Assembly (NCBI RefSeq): GCF_900091445.1
Contig: NZ_LT607733.1
Span: 2,063,501-2,127,500 of the forward strand
DNA length: 64,000 nucleotides
Reading direction: 5' to 3'
DNA from: Micromonospora echinofusca
GTDB lineage: Bacteria > Actinomycetota > Actinomycetes > Mycobacteriales > Micromonosporaceae
This document shows positions 10,601-18,631 of the stretch, one piece after another. A program made the position numbers and the translations under genes. Numbering within the stretch: the first letter of the stretch is position 1; every line of letters begins with the position of its first letter. The notes beneath the pieces are model-generated. The model was not told the origin of the DNA. It was given only the letters and a program-made list of their open reading frames with translations, and searched no databases.

Positions 10601-11386
10601 AGCTTGTCCGCCGAGGTGAGGGCGTTCGCGCAGCAACACCACGTGACCCTCTTCATGGTCGTGCACGCCGTCAGCGCGGTGCTGATGGCCAAGCTCGCCC
10701 AGCAGTCGGACGTGGTGATCGGTGCGGCCGTCGCCGGTCGGCACCCGGCGGAGACGAAGGACCTCGTCGGCTTCTTCGCCAACACCGTGCCGTTTCGCTA
10801 CCAGGTCGACCCGGAGCACAGCGCGCGGGCCATGATCGCAGCGGTCCGGGACAGCGCCCTGAACGCCCTGGATCACCAGAGCCTGCCGTTGCAGAAGATC
10901 GTGGACCTCGTGGGAGCACCCCGCCGACCCGGAGTCAGCCCCCTGGTCCAGGTCGTGGTCTCCGTCGCCCGGTCGATGCGCGGTGCCGCCGCGCTGCCGG
11001 GGTTGGACACGAGCGTGACCCAGCTGGGCGCGCAGACGAGCCGCTTCGACCTGTTGCTGCACTTCACCGACGACGACCGGATCGGGCTGACCATCGAGTA
11101 CGACCGGTCGCTGTTCACTCCGGGGGCCATCGACCGGCTGGCCAGGGCGGCCGACCGGCTGCTGAGGTTCTTCTCGGGCAGCCCGGACCGGCCGGTGGAG
11201 GAGGCGACACTCGTCGACGACGAGGACCGCGGGGCGCTCGGGGAGCTCTGGCGGGAGGTGAGCGGCCAGTCCCTCGAGATCGACCACCGCGCGACGGCGA
11301 CCCTCATCGACTCCCCGCACTGGGGCGCGTACGTGTCGCGGGTCGAAGCGGCAGGGCTGATCGTCCCGCTGGTGCTCGCCCTGTGA
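4697..11386 (+). CDS. Two-module NRPS, A-PCP-C-A-PCP-C
   Basis: 2229 residues. Order: A1 (about 1-520; YTSGTTGRPKG from 157), PCP1 (S592 in GGDS), C1 (about 640-1080), A2 (about 1110-1600), PCP2 (S1680 in GGHS), C2 (about 1730-2200; HHVVTDG from H1871). My reading of the specificity pocket for A1 is D-F-W-S-V-G-M-V-H-K, close to threonine codes; A2 reads D-I-W-E-A-Q-M-D-D-K, which I do not recognise, and its acidic residues suggest a basic side chain. C1 has H793-D794-x3-D798-G799 where HHxxxDG is normal, so the usual catalytic second His is Asp. There are no epimerase or methyltransferase domains. The ATG sits 8 bp after the previous stop with GGCGGAG before it. The protein starts with A and ends with C, so it needs docking on both sides. 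Confidence 0.95.
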   Translation: MMTASDGAVGNLVESFDEVVRRDPDSIAVCCADRRMSYAEVAARSTALAAAIRARVDDPSRPVLLLLPRSADMVVAGLAVLRVGAAYVPVDPSTPAARLRLIVADAAPSLVLTTPELAELLPPDTPVMGPQDVAQDRSDDTDGRCPAAWDTRAYVIYTSGTTGRPKGVEVSHGNVLRLIRVTRPQFGFGAGDVWTMFHSFAFDFSVWEMWGALLSGGRLVVVGQDVARDPVAFRALLADEQVTMLSQTPTAFNSLVAHETSQPDRLPLKWVVFGGEALRFGGLRPWVDRYGDQQPQLVNMYGITETTVHSSYRRVLAADLTSTASLIGRPLPDLGFLLWDERGRPVAPGRTGEIVVTGPGVATGYLGQPEATGERFLDLTVDGRPVRGYRSGDLARLTPAGEYEYLGRADDQVKIRGHRVELGEIHAALTAVPGVGQVAVTVRRARPQRNPVVKQEAVSGRISSVRSLVRAGQPASGTGNDRTQIVAYVTHDPGCELGEVPELLRASLPSYMLPAFVVPVPEIPVNANGKVDFTLLPAPTAANQLRAPTATEPVADASSATAQRAICALFEEVLGVEGVGPDDSFFGIGGDSIIAVQLRAAAANRGMTLDLADIYELKTPRALAAYAVATDESVDPPVEPFSLVDPADRALLPAGAVDAYPLATLQAGVLFHSAYAEGVNMYCDIFMFRLRARFDHDAMSRALARVTERHEILRTSFHLSGFSQPLQVVHAQARTPLTVADLSRLDEDRQLAEFEAWQRREMSNPYDWARPPLVRFTAHLLGPDEFMFSMSFHDTMFDGWSETSLLAEILVDYWQDLRGIASHDRALPVRRYADFIAKEQAVLRDEAVREFWRQELADVEPSLLPRLARGSGAVHEGRMGFLSADLPAELSDRLHQLAAACGVSVKHVVMAVHSRVVMALTGRDDVVLGVAANGRIEEEGGTEVIGLHLNLVPFRLRPRGRTWRDLIAATSDKERELLPVRRFPHAEMLRLAGVPELTDIMFNYTHFHGYERLAHATGIEVVDGFGYIQTNFTLRAEFNKDPFSRLLTLDLEANMERISADQLHEVADIFLRALTSVVDQPDDEPTQVALLGEQRYRALLAISRGPVEPATATGFLDRMAHSVQTFPDEVAAICRGREITYRELAAHVERVAGWLRERQVGHGTVVGLASGRNIDYLVVTLAILRLGAVYLPLPQGPAARVARMVQRAQARLVVCDETHRAALAAIGEVELVDLADVLAAAAGTPVALGPAPSGRDSAYIIFTSGSTGEPKGALIRHDGMLNHLDAKIQQLDLRPGDRLAQDAAATFDISVWQFLAPLAVGATTVIYPDEIGQDAASLLRAVAEDGVTVLEVTPSVLNIMCAELAFYGVDAFPPFRLRWVASQAETLTPQSANTFRRLLPEVGLLNMWGTTETSDDVLHHLVAADVDERDASVPIGRPVRNTALYVLDGGREPVPTGTPGELYAGGICVGGGYLNDPDRTAAVFVSDPFAVDGDAIMYRTGDRGRRLADGSVEFLGRIDNQLKIRGNRVELDEVSRALAGVEGVQESVVIVRQSADGGKQLAGFYVPEVLSGGAGGAAEGSLVRRDLRPEEVRSGLSQVLPRNAIPDFLVRIDQLPRTSHGKVDTRSLAVTALSPVDEPTEESCAPMTSTEEAVAEIWASVLSGRRPGPQVSFFDLGGHSLHATQVLARLRDRLGVRLPIRELFENPTLRGFAARVEAALTDDRESGVPIPARPAGLREFPLSMAQSSLWYLDQLDSDGAYTDGYLLHLRGDLDVTALRTAVDRLVARHEVLSSRIVERDGVPLLVVDPEAKPRLRVRQATDAVVAQGDTEAMLEYVRQRATRRIDLGGVLTEATLYRFSDRDHVLEWTSHHVVTDGWSNEVILREIAESYAAHRAGREADLAPLPIQYGDYSRWQQNYLESAPARREGDFWRSYLKGYDGELALATDLERTEDRARAAGQHRREWDESLSAEVRAFAQQHHVTLFMVVHAVSAVLMAKLAQQSDVVIGAAVAGRHPAETKDLVGFFANTVPFRYQVDPEHSARAMIAAVRDSALNALDHQSLPLQKIVDLVGAPRRPGVSPLVQVVVSVARSMRGAAALPGLDTSVTQLGAQTSRFDLLLHFTDDDRIGLTIEYDRSLFTPGAIDRLARAADRLLRFFSGSPDRPVEEATLVDDEDRGALGELWREVSGQSLEIDHRATATLIDSPHWGAYVSRVEAAGLIVPLVLAL

Positions 11387-11414
11387 GGACCGGCGGGACG
11401 AGACCTGGGGAGAA

Positions 11415-14135
11415 GTGCTCATGACGTCGACCGACCGCGCGCTCCGGCTGCGTCGGCGGCTCGCCGGACGCCGCGACGTGTCCGTACCGGCGCTCGGCCG
11501 GACCGCCACCGCGACGGTCACCGCCGACAACCTGGTCGCCGCCTTCGACGAGGTCGCCGGTAGGCACCCCGACCGGGTCGCCGTCCGCTGTGACCGGCAG
11601 GCCCTGACGTACCGGGAGCTGGCCGCCGCCTCCCGGGTCCTGGCAAGCCGGATCGCGACGGTCGCGACGCCCGGCCAGCCGGTCGGTGTGCTGCTGCCGC
11701 GCTCGGCACGGATGATCGTGGCGGCGCTGGCGGTGCTCCGGACGGGCGCCGCGTACCTGCCGCTCGACCCGGAGGCGCCCGCCGTCCGTACCGGCATGAT
11801 CGTCGGTGCCGCGGCGCCGTCCCTGGTGATCACCACGGGTACGCTGGCCGGCTCCCTGCCCGCGACGGTCGCGGCTGTCCTGCTCGACGCCTCGGACAGC
11901 GGCGCGTTGCGGCCGGACCCGCCCGCCGCACCGGCCCGCCCGATCGCGCCCACCGACCGGGCGTACGTCATCCACACCTCGGGCACGACCGGCCGGCCCA
12001 AGGGGATCGAGGTCTCGCACGCCAACGTCCTGCGCCTGGTCGGCACCACGCAGCCACTGTTCGGCTTCGGGCCGGACGACGTGTGGACCATGGCGCACTC
12101 GTTCGCCTTCGACTTCTCGGTGTGGGAAATGTGGGGGCCGTTGCTCACCGGCGGGTGTGTGGTCGTCGTCGAGGGCGAGGTCATGCGGGACCCGGTCGCC
12201 CTGCGGCGCCTGCTGCGGGCGGAGCGGGTCACGATGCTCAGCCAGACGCCCACCGCCTTCAGCTCGCTGGCGGCCCAGGAGGACGAGTACGACGACCGGC
12301 TGCCGCTGCGGTGGGTGGTCTTCGGCGGTGAGGCGCTCCGGTTCGCAGATCTGCGGCCATGGGTCGCCAAGTACGGCGACGCCGCGCCCGAACTGGTCAA
12401 CATGTACGGGATCACCGAGACCACCGTCCACGCGTCGTACCGCCGGATCCTCGCCTCCGACGTCACCGGCACGACCAGCCTGATCGGTGCGCCACTTCCC
12501 GACCTCGACTTCCTGTTGTGGGACGAGGACGACCAGCCGGTCGCCGACGGTGAGATCGGGCAGATCATCGTCACGGGTGCGGGCGTGGCCCTCGGATACC
12601 TGGGGCAACCGGAACTCACCGCGCAGCGGTTCGTCACCGTCACCGACGCGCAGGGCCGGCCCGTACGCGGATACCGCTCCGGGGACCTCGCCCGGCGGAC
12701 GCCTTCCGGCGAGTACGAGTACCACGGGCGCAACGACGACCAGGTCAAGATCCGTGGCTACCGCCTGGAGGTGGGAGAGGTGCACGCCGCCCTGCTCGCC
12801 CGTCCCGGTGTGCGGCAGGCCGCGGTGGTGCCGCACACCGCACCCGGCGCGGGAACGCGGCTGGTGGCGTACGTCGTCGGTGACGCCGGTCCGGCGGAGC
12901 TGCGCTCCTGGATGGAGGGTCGGCTTCCGGTGTACGCCGTACCGTCCGCGTTCATCCTCGTCGACGCGCTGCCGCGAACCGCCAACGGCAAACTCGACCG
13001 GGCGGCCCTGCCCGACCCGAACCCCGTCCTGACGCCACACGTGCCCGCAGGCGTCGACGACGTCACGCGGTCCCTGCTGGCGATCCTGGCGGAGCTGCTG
13101 CCCGGCACCGAGGTCGAAGCGGACACCGACTTCTTCCGGCAGGGCGGGAACTCCCTGCTGGCGACCCGCCTGCTGGCCGCCGTACGCCGACAGTTCGGTG
13201 TCGTCGTCCCGCTGCGCGACTTCCTGAAGGCGCCGACGGTACGAGCGGTGGCGGGCGCGGTCCGTCGGGCCCGGCCGGCCGGACGGAGTGCGGCGTCCCG
13301 CCGCCCGGTCGACCTGTTGCCGCTGGGGGACTCCGTGGCGGGCCGGGCGCCCGTGGTGGCGCTGCCCGGCGTCTTCGGGATCGGCGCCTCGATGGCGCGG
13401 CTGTCGACGCACGTGCGGGGCCGCCCGTTCTACGCCCTGCACACCCGCGACCTCCTCCGGGCGCAGGACGGCACGCCGTCCGCCGCCGTCGCCGCCCAGG
13501 CCTGCCTGACCGAGCTGCTGCCCGTCGTCGATCCCGGCGTCCACCTCGTCGGACATTCCCTGGGTGGGGCGATGGCGCTGCACCTCGCCCACGCGCTGCG
13601 GGCGGGCGGCCGCCAGGTGCGGAGCATCACCCTGCTCGACGCACCGAGCCCACGATGTCTCCACCAGCGCCGCTCCGAGGAACACCGGACCCGGCTGGTC
13701 GCCTTCCTCTCCGACGTCGCCGTCGCGTTTCCGGAGCACACCCGGCGGTGGCGTGAGCTCTCCCCGCAGTCCGCGGCCGGGTTGCCCGACACGGAACTCC
13801 TGCGTTGGGCCGCCTCCACCGCCGCGCCCGCGCTGGCTGCCACGATCGGCGAGCTCGCCGACGCCTTCGAGGACTACCGGACGATGGGACGGATCATGGC
13901 GGAGCCCGCGCCTGCCCTGGCCGTGCCCGCACTGCTGCTGGTGGCGGGCCTGGAGAGGTCCGACGACGATGACGGGCACACCGGGGGCTGGCACCTGGTG
14001 CTGCCGAACCTGACCGAGACGGTGGTGGCCACCACCCACGAGGGCCTGCTGCGTGACCCCGAAGCGGCTACCGTCGCCGAGGCAATGATCGAGTTCCAGC
14101 GCCAGCAGGACAAGACGGAAGGAAACCCGAGTTGA
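11415..14135 (+). CDS. Terminal NRPS, A-PCP-TE
   Basis: 906 residues starting at a GTG (about 6 bp after GGGGAGAA). A domain about 40-530 with HTSGTTGRPKG and a pocket I read as D-F-W-S-V-G-M-V-H-K, identical to A1 of the preceding protein; PCP with S580 in GGNS; thioesterase about 640-900 with the nucleophile S715 in GHSLGG and a likely catalytic His in TTHEGLL. It should add the third residue, taken over from the C domain that ends the preceding protein, and then release the chain as acid, ester or ring. The A1 and A3 domains are also very alike outside the pocket (for example the shared AFDFSVWEMW and VVFGGEALRF), suggesting duplication of one threonine-type domain. The stop overlaps the next start, so it is translationally coupled to the exporter. 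Confidence 0.94.
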   Translation: MLMTSTDRALRLRRRLAGRRDVSVPALGRTATATVTADNLVAAFDEVAGRHPDRVAVRCDRQALTYRELAAASRVLASRIATVATPGQPVGVLLPRSARMIVAALAVLRTGAAYLPLDPEAPAVRTGMIVGAAAPSLVITTGTLAGSLPATVAAVLLDASDSGALRPDPPAAPARPIAPTDRAYVIHTSGTTGRPKGIEVSHANVLRLVGTTQPLFGFGPDDVWTMAHSFAFDFSVWEMWGPLLTGGCVVVVEGEVMRDPVALRRLLRAERVTMLSQTPTAFSSLAAQEDEYDDRLPLRWVVFGGEALRFADLRPWVAKYGDAAPELVNMYGITETTVHASYRRILASDVTGTTSLIGAPLPDLDFLLWDEDDQPVADGEIGQIIVTGAGVALGYLGQPELTAQRFVTVTDAQGRPVRGYRSGDLARRTPSGEYEYHGRNDDQVKIRGYRLEVGEVHAALLARPGVRQAAVVPHTAPGAGTRLVAYVVGDAGPAELRSWMEGRLPVYAVPSAFILVDALPRTANGKLDRAALPDPNPVLTPHVPAGVDDVTRSLLAILAELLPGTEVEADTDFFRQGGNSLLATRLLAAVRRQFGVVVPLRDFLKAPTVRAVAGAVRRARPAGRSAASRRPVDLLPLGDSVAGRAPVVALPGVFGIGASMARLSTHVRGRPFYALHTRDLLRAQDGTPSAAVAAQACLTELLPVVDPGVHLVGHSLGGAMALHLAHALRAGGRQVRSITLLDAPSPRCLHQRRSEEHRTRLVAFLSDVAVAFPEHTRRWRELSPQSAAGLPDTELLRWAASTAAPALAATIGELADAFEDYRTMGRIMAEPAPALAVPALLLVAGLERSDDDDGHTGGWHLVLPNLTETVVATTHEGLLRDPEAATVAEAMIEFQRQQDKTEGNPS

Positions 14136-15400
14136 CCCGGGAACCGGCTGCGAGCGCAGCGTTCCGCCCACCGCGACTGGCCAGGATCCTCGTCGGCGGT
14201 TCCGGCGTGATGAGCCTGGCCAACGGCGTGACGATTCCCTTCCTCGCCATCTATCTCCGCAACGAACTCGGCCTGTCCGTCTCGACGGTCGGCCTGGTCA
14301 TCGGCTCCTCCGTCCTCTTCGGCATCTCCGGCGGGTTTCTCGGCGGCGCGCTCTCCGACATCGTGGGACGCCGCCGGGTCCTGCTCTCCTGCCTGCTGGT
14401 GGTGATCGGCAGCTTCGTCGGGTTCTTCTTCGCGCGCGACGCCGTGACGGCGTTCGTCTTCAACGCGTCCATGGCGTTCGCCACCAGTGCCTTCAGCCCG
14501 GTTGCGAAGGTACTCATCAGCGACCTGCTCCCCGTTGCGCTGCGGGTGAAGTGGTTCTCCTACCAGTACCTCGCGATCAACGCCGGCTACGCCGTCGGTC
14601 CGCTGATCGGCGTGGCCCTCGGGTTCACCGGCGCTCGGATCTCCTTCCCCGCCGCAGCCGTCGTGTACCTGGTCTACCTCGCCGTCCTCTGGACGGCCAC
14701 GCGGCAATTGCCGCGACCGTCCATCGAGGACGCCGGGCTGGCGACGCTCGGCCGCAGCACGGGCGCCATCGTCCGCGGACTGGGCGAATCGGCCCGGGCG
14801 GTCATGTCGGACCGCCGCCTGCTTCTCCTGCTCATCGGCGCGATCCTGTTGGAGACGGTGCACAGCCGGATCTCGGTGCTGCTCGCCCAGAACTTCGTCA
14901 TCGACTTCGCCGACAGCGCCCGGGTGCTCGCCGCGGTCATGACCACCAACGCGGTGGCGGTGATCATCCTCCAGCTCTTCGCCGCCGGTTACGTGCAGCG
15001 CTACAACCCGCTGAACGCCATCACCCTCGGCGGGATCCTCACCTTCGTCGGGATGGCCGGCTTCGCGATCTCCGAGCAGATGTGGCACTACATCGTGGCG
15101 ATGGTGGTGTTCACCGTCGCCGAGACCCTGATCGTGCCGTCGGAGTTCGCGCTCGTCGACCGCATCGCGCCCGAGGACCGGCGCGGAGCCTACTTCGGCG
15201 CACAGACCTTCGCGCAGGTCGGCGGGTTCACGGGACCGTTCCTCGGCAGCCTCGTCCTCGCGTCCTTCGGCGGGCCGGTCATGTTCCTCGCCATCGGCTC
15301 CCTGGCGATGGTGAGCGTCGCGATCTACCTGCTGGTCGGCCGGCGCATCCCCGACCTGAATCGCCATGACACCCACCCGGAGACCGAAAAGGCGTCGTGA
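14132..15400 (+). CDS. MFS transporter, probable product exporter
   Basis: 422 residues with about twelve hydrophobic spans, typical of the major facilitator superfamily; the loop after span 2 carries GGALSDIVGRRRVL, the usual GxxxDxxGRR signature. A TTG start overlaps the stop of the NRPS (TTGA), and its own stop overlaps the acylase start (GTGA). Being locked between the thioesterase gene and an acylase gene, it most likely exports the peptide product. Drug-type proton antiporters are the closest family by appearance. Substrate is inferred from position only. Confidence 0.88.
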   Translation: MTREPAASAAFRPPRLARILVGGSGVMSLANGVTIPFLAIYLRNELGLSVSTVGLVIGSSVLFGISGGFLGGALSDIVGRRRVLLSCLLVVIGSFVGFFFARDAVTAFVFNASMAFATSAFSPVAKVLISDLLPVALRVKWFSYQYLAINAGYAVGPLIGVALGFTGARISFPAAAVVYLVYLAVLWTATRQLPRPSIEDAGLATLGRSTGAIVRGLGESARAVMSDRRLLLLLIGAILLETVHSRISVLLAQNFVIDFADSARVLAAVMTTNAVAVIILQLFAAGYVQRYNPLNAITLGGILTFVGMAGFAISEQMWHYIVAMVVFTVAETLIVPSEFALVDRIAPEDRRGAYFGAQTFAQVGGFTGPFLGSLVLASFGGPVMFLAIGSLAMVSVAIYLLVGRRIPDLNRHDTHPETEKAS

Positions 15401-17832
15401 GAGCCGCGGCGGGCATCCTGCGCCTGGCCGCCTGGCCGAGCAGTCGTGCGCTCCGGCGGACCCGGGTGCTTTATCTGGCGGCCCTGCACGGGACCGTCGA
15501 CATCGACCGCGACGCGCGCGGCATCCCGTGGATCCGCGCGGGCGACGAGCGCGATCTCTACGTGGGCGTCGGGGTCGCGATGGCGTACGACCGGCTGTGG
15601 CAGATGGACGTCCTGCGCCGGCGGGCGACCGGACGACTGGCGGAGGTGTTCGGCGCTCGCGCCGCCGGTTCGGACGTCCTCGCCCGTACCCTCGCCTTCG
15701 AGCGGGCCGCCCGCCAGAGCGAGGCGCTGCTCTCACCGCCTGCCCGCGCCAACCTCGCGGCCTTCGCCCACGGGGTCGACACCGCGGTGCGCCGGATGCG
15801 CCGCCGCGGGCAGCTCCCGCCCGAATTCCACCTCATGAGGTACCGGCCGGGCCCGTGGTCGGTCAGCGACTCGCTGGCCATCGTCAAGCAGCTCGGTTTC
15901 CACCTGGGCCGCAACCTGCAGCAGGAGATGTTCCGCAGCCGGCTGCTGGCGGAGCGACCGGACCTCGTCCGCAGCTTCCTGGCGCCGAAGTACCCACCCG
16001 GTGGCAGCGTCACCATCGCCGCCGACGCCCCGGCAGGGCCGGCGGCACGACGCGGCGACACCGCCCTGCTGTCCGCGGCCGGCGCCGCCCACCTCGGCGA
16101 CCTCTTCGCGGGCCGGCAGGGCAGTGGCTCGAACGCCTGGGCGGTGTCCGCGGCCAGGTCCGCCACCGGCTTCGCGGCGCTGGCCAACGACCCGCACATC
16201 CTGTTCACCCAGCCGAGCCTCTGGTATCAGCTGGGACTGGACCTCGACGGCGAACGCGCGTACGGGGTGACGGTGCCGGGCGTGCCCGGACTCGTGATCG
16301 GCGCCAACCCGGATCTCGCGTGGGGGGTGACCAACTCCACCATCGACACCCAGGACCTGGCCGTGGGGGAGCGGACGGACCCGCCGGGAGAGTCACGGTG
16401 GTCGCAGACCGGCGTCGTCCGGGTGCGAGGCGGGAACGAGATCTCCGTGACCGCCGCAGGCGGGACGGGATACGTCGACCTGCCGGGCCCGCGCGGTGCG
16501 GAAGCGGACCCGGTGGCCCTCTACTGGAGTGGACTGCACCCGTCCACCGAGGCCGAGAGCTGCCAGCGCATGTGGCGGGCGCGCGACTACCCGGCGTTCC
16601 GCGAGACCCTGCGGGGCTTCGGGGTGCCCGTGCTCAACCTCGTCGTCGCGACCCGCGACGGTACGGTCGCGCTGCGGACGGCCGGGATCGTGCCCCGCCG
16701 TGACCGCCAGGAGGGCCTCGCCCCGGCCGGCGCGGCCGAGGTGGCCGCTCGCTGGAGCACCACGCTCGGATTCGACGAGCTGCCGGAGGTCGTCGATCCG
16801 CCAGCGGGCTACGTGGTCAGCGCCAACCACCAGATCCTGCCCGACGGGGTCGGCCCGCACCTGGGCAGCGACTGGGGCGGACCGTACCGGGCCGACCGGA
16901 TCGGGGAGCTGTTGACGGCGACGCCGACGGCCCACCCGGACGACTTCGGCGCGTGGCAGATGGACCTGCGCAACGGCCGGGCACAGCGCATCCTGCCCAC
17001 CCTGCTGAAGGCGCTCGACGAGCATCCACCGGAGTCGCCGCTGGCCGTGTTCGGCCATCAGTCGTTGGCCGCCTGGGACGGCAGGGACGACGCCGATCAG
17101 GCCGCACCTCTGGTCTTCGGGGCGCTGGCCCGGGTGTTGACCGAACGCTGGATCACCAGCCGGCTCGGCGCGGCCGTCGCCGACGCCATGACCGATGCCA
17201 CCCTTCAGGTGGACCACCTGGTGATGGACGGGGATGCCCGCCGGCGGCTCGGCGAGACGGAGGACCTGCCGGTCGTCGTCGCCGACGCCCTCACCGAGGC
17301 GGCGCGTCGACTCGCCGACAGATTCGGCGACGACCCCACCGGCTGGCGCTACGGCAGGTTGAACCGGATCGCGGACCAGCATCCCCTGGCGGCGGTGTCG
17401 GAGACGCTGCGCTCGCTGTACGGATCACCCCCGACTCCGGTGGGCGGTGGCGGGCAGAGCGTCTGTCTCATGTATCCCGACCGCGACGGCCAGGTGGTCG
17501 AGGGTGCGCCGTGGCGCTTCGTCGTCGAGTTCGGCTCCGCCGGCAGCACCCGCATCCGCGACGTGCTCCGCCACGGCAGCTCGGGCAATCCCCTCTCGCC
17601 GCACTACGGGGACCAGACGCCGGCGCACGCCGAGGGGCGGCTGTACGAGGTACGCCTCGACAGCCCACCGGAGGTGCGTAGACGCCTGACCCTGGCGCCC
17701 CGGACGGCGGGGCGGTCGGATCGTGCACGTCGACGGTGGGCTTCTCCGCCGGCCTCGATGGTGCTCACCGTCACCCGTGCTCGAGGGGTGGCGACGGGAG
17801 GCGACTCGAACGGGTCATCGCCAGCGAGATGA
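15397..17832 (+). CDS. Penicillin acylase-family Ntn hydrolase (amide deacylase)
   Basis: 811 residues of the self-cleaving penicillin/AHL acylase family, which hydrolyse the amide between an acyl chain and an amine. The alpha chain opens with the family block VDIDRDARGIPWI, the spacer ends at RQGSG, and the beta chain should begin at S245 in GSNAWAVS, the N-terminal nucleophile. Full family length. The GTG start overlaps the exporter stop. I see no convincing Sec or Tat signal: the N-terminus is MRAAAGILRLAAWPSS followed by a basic stretch, so cellular location is open. Clustered with a fatty-acyl-loading NRPS and an exporter, its natural substrate is probably the acyl-peptide. The last 62 bp run into the convergent gene on the other strand, and the C-terminal ~45 residues look low-complexity. 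Confidence 0.9.
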   Translation: MRAAAGILRLAAWPSSRALRRTRVLYLAALHGTVDIDRDARGIPWIRAGDERDLYVGVGVAMAYDRLWQMDVLRRRATGRLAEVFGARAAGSDVLARTLAFERAARQSEALLSPPARANLAAFAHGVDTAVRRMRRRGQLPPEFHLMRYRPGPWSVSDSLAIVKQLGFHLGRNLQQEMFRSRLLAERPDLVRSFLAPKYPPGGSVTIAADAPAGPAARRGDTALLSAAGAAHLGDLFAGRQGSGSNAWAVSAARSATGFAALANDPHILFTQPSLWYQLGLDLDGERAYGVTVPGVPGLVIGANPDLAWGVTNSTIDTQDLAVGERTDPPGESRWSQTGVVRVRGGNEISVTAAGGTGYVDLPGPRGAEADPVALYWSGLHPSTEAESCQRMWRARDYPAFRETLRGFGVPVLNLVVATRDGTVALRTAGIVPRRDRQEGLAPAGAAEVAARWSTTLGFDELPEVVDPPAGYVVSANHQILPDGVGPHLGSDWGGPYRADRIGELLTATPTAHPDDFGAWQMDLRNGRAQRILPTLLKALDEHPPESPLAVFGHQSLAAWDGRDDADQAAPLVFGALARVLTERWITSRLGAAVADAMTDATLQVDHLVMDGDARRRLGETEDLPVVVADALTEAARRLADRFGDDPTGWRYGRLNRIADQHPLAAVSETLRSLYGSPPTPVGGGGQSVCLMYPDRDGQVVEGAPWRFVVEFGSAGSTRIRDVLRHGSSGNPLSPHYGDQTPAHAEGRLYEVRLDSPPEVRRRLTLAPRTAGRSDRARRRWASPPASMVLTVTRARGVATGGDSNGSSPAR

Positions 17833-18631
17833 ACACGGGCAGCACCGGGGCAAGCAGCACGTAGAGCCATCCCGTCGACCCCAACACCAATCCCTGGTAC
17901 GCCGCCAGGGCTGCTGCTGAGGCGACGTAGAGCACGGCGTGCGCCGGCGCCCACCACCGCCCCTTCGCGAACAGTACCGTCAGGAATCCCAGGACCAGCG
18001 GGGCCGCGAACTGGCCCAGCACGCGTGTGTCCGAGCCGGATGCCAGGCCGACGCCAGCCACGAACGCGAACAGCAGCGAGACCGCCGTGTAGCCGAGGAA
18101 GGCGATGCAGGCGACCGACAAGGCGGTGAGCAGTTGCCGTGCCCGAGGTGCCAGCGGGTGCGTACGCGCCCGTAGGTTCCGGTGCACCAGCACGCTGAAC
18201 GCCATGGTCTGCAGCAGCATCTCCGGCAGCCCGACAGCGTGGAACCACAGCGGCAGCCGTGTGTAGAGAAGCCCCTCGAACGAGCTCGGGGCGGCTGCGG
18301 GGGTACCGAGGATCCCGATCGTCACGAACACGGCCCAGAGCCACAGCCATCCCCACCGGGAGGCGGCCAGGACGCCGCGGAAGGGCAGCAGCACCACCCC
18401 GAACATGACCCCTCGGAGCAGTTGGAGCGTCGTGGACGCCACGATGTCCACGGACCCGTAGGGCAGGTAGTAGTCGCCGATCACCGGTCGCTCAAGGATG
18501 TCGGCGTAGTCCAGGGCGCGGGATGCGATCAAGCCGACGAGGAGGTAGGTGACCACGTGGCTGAGAGCGGCCGAGGCCACGAAGCGGAGCGACCCGGGGA
18601 ACCTGATCGCGACACGAGTGAATGCGGCCAT
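17771..18631 (-). CDS. Uncharacterised multi-spanning membrane protein
   Basis: 286 residues with about seven hydrophobic segments and short basic loops; no recognisable motif or cofactor site. The ATG is preceded by GGCAGGAGGG at good spacing, so the start is well supported. It is transcribed towards the acylase gene and overlaps its 3' end by 62 bp. I do not recognise the family. The loops contain LPYGSVDIVAST and GRWWAPAHAVLY, which could serve as search handles. A link to the peptide locus is possible only by proximity. Confidence 0.75.
   Translation of the reverse strand: MAAFTRVAIRFPGSLRFVASAALSHVVTYLLVGLIASRALDYADILERPVIGDYYLPYGSVDIVASTTLQLLRGVMFGVVLLPFRGVLAASRWGWLWLWAVFVTIGILGTPAAAPSSFEGLLYTRLPLWFHAVGLPEMLLQTMAFSVLVHRNLRARTHPLAPRARQLLTALSVACIAFLGYTAVSLLFAFVAGVGLASGSDTRVLGQFAAPLVLGFLTVLFAKGRWWAPAHAVLYVASAAALAAYQGLVLGSTGWLYVLLAPVLPVFISLAMTRSSRLPSPPLEHG

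Noticed and set aside
8003..12748. 1581-codon ORF on the minus strand
   Set aside because: Antisense to two NRPS genes whose domains are unmistakable; composition is that of a shadow frame.
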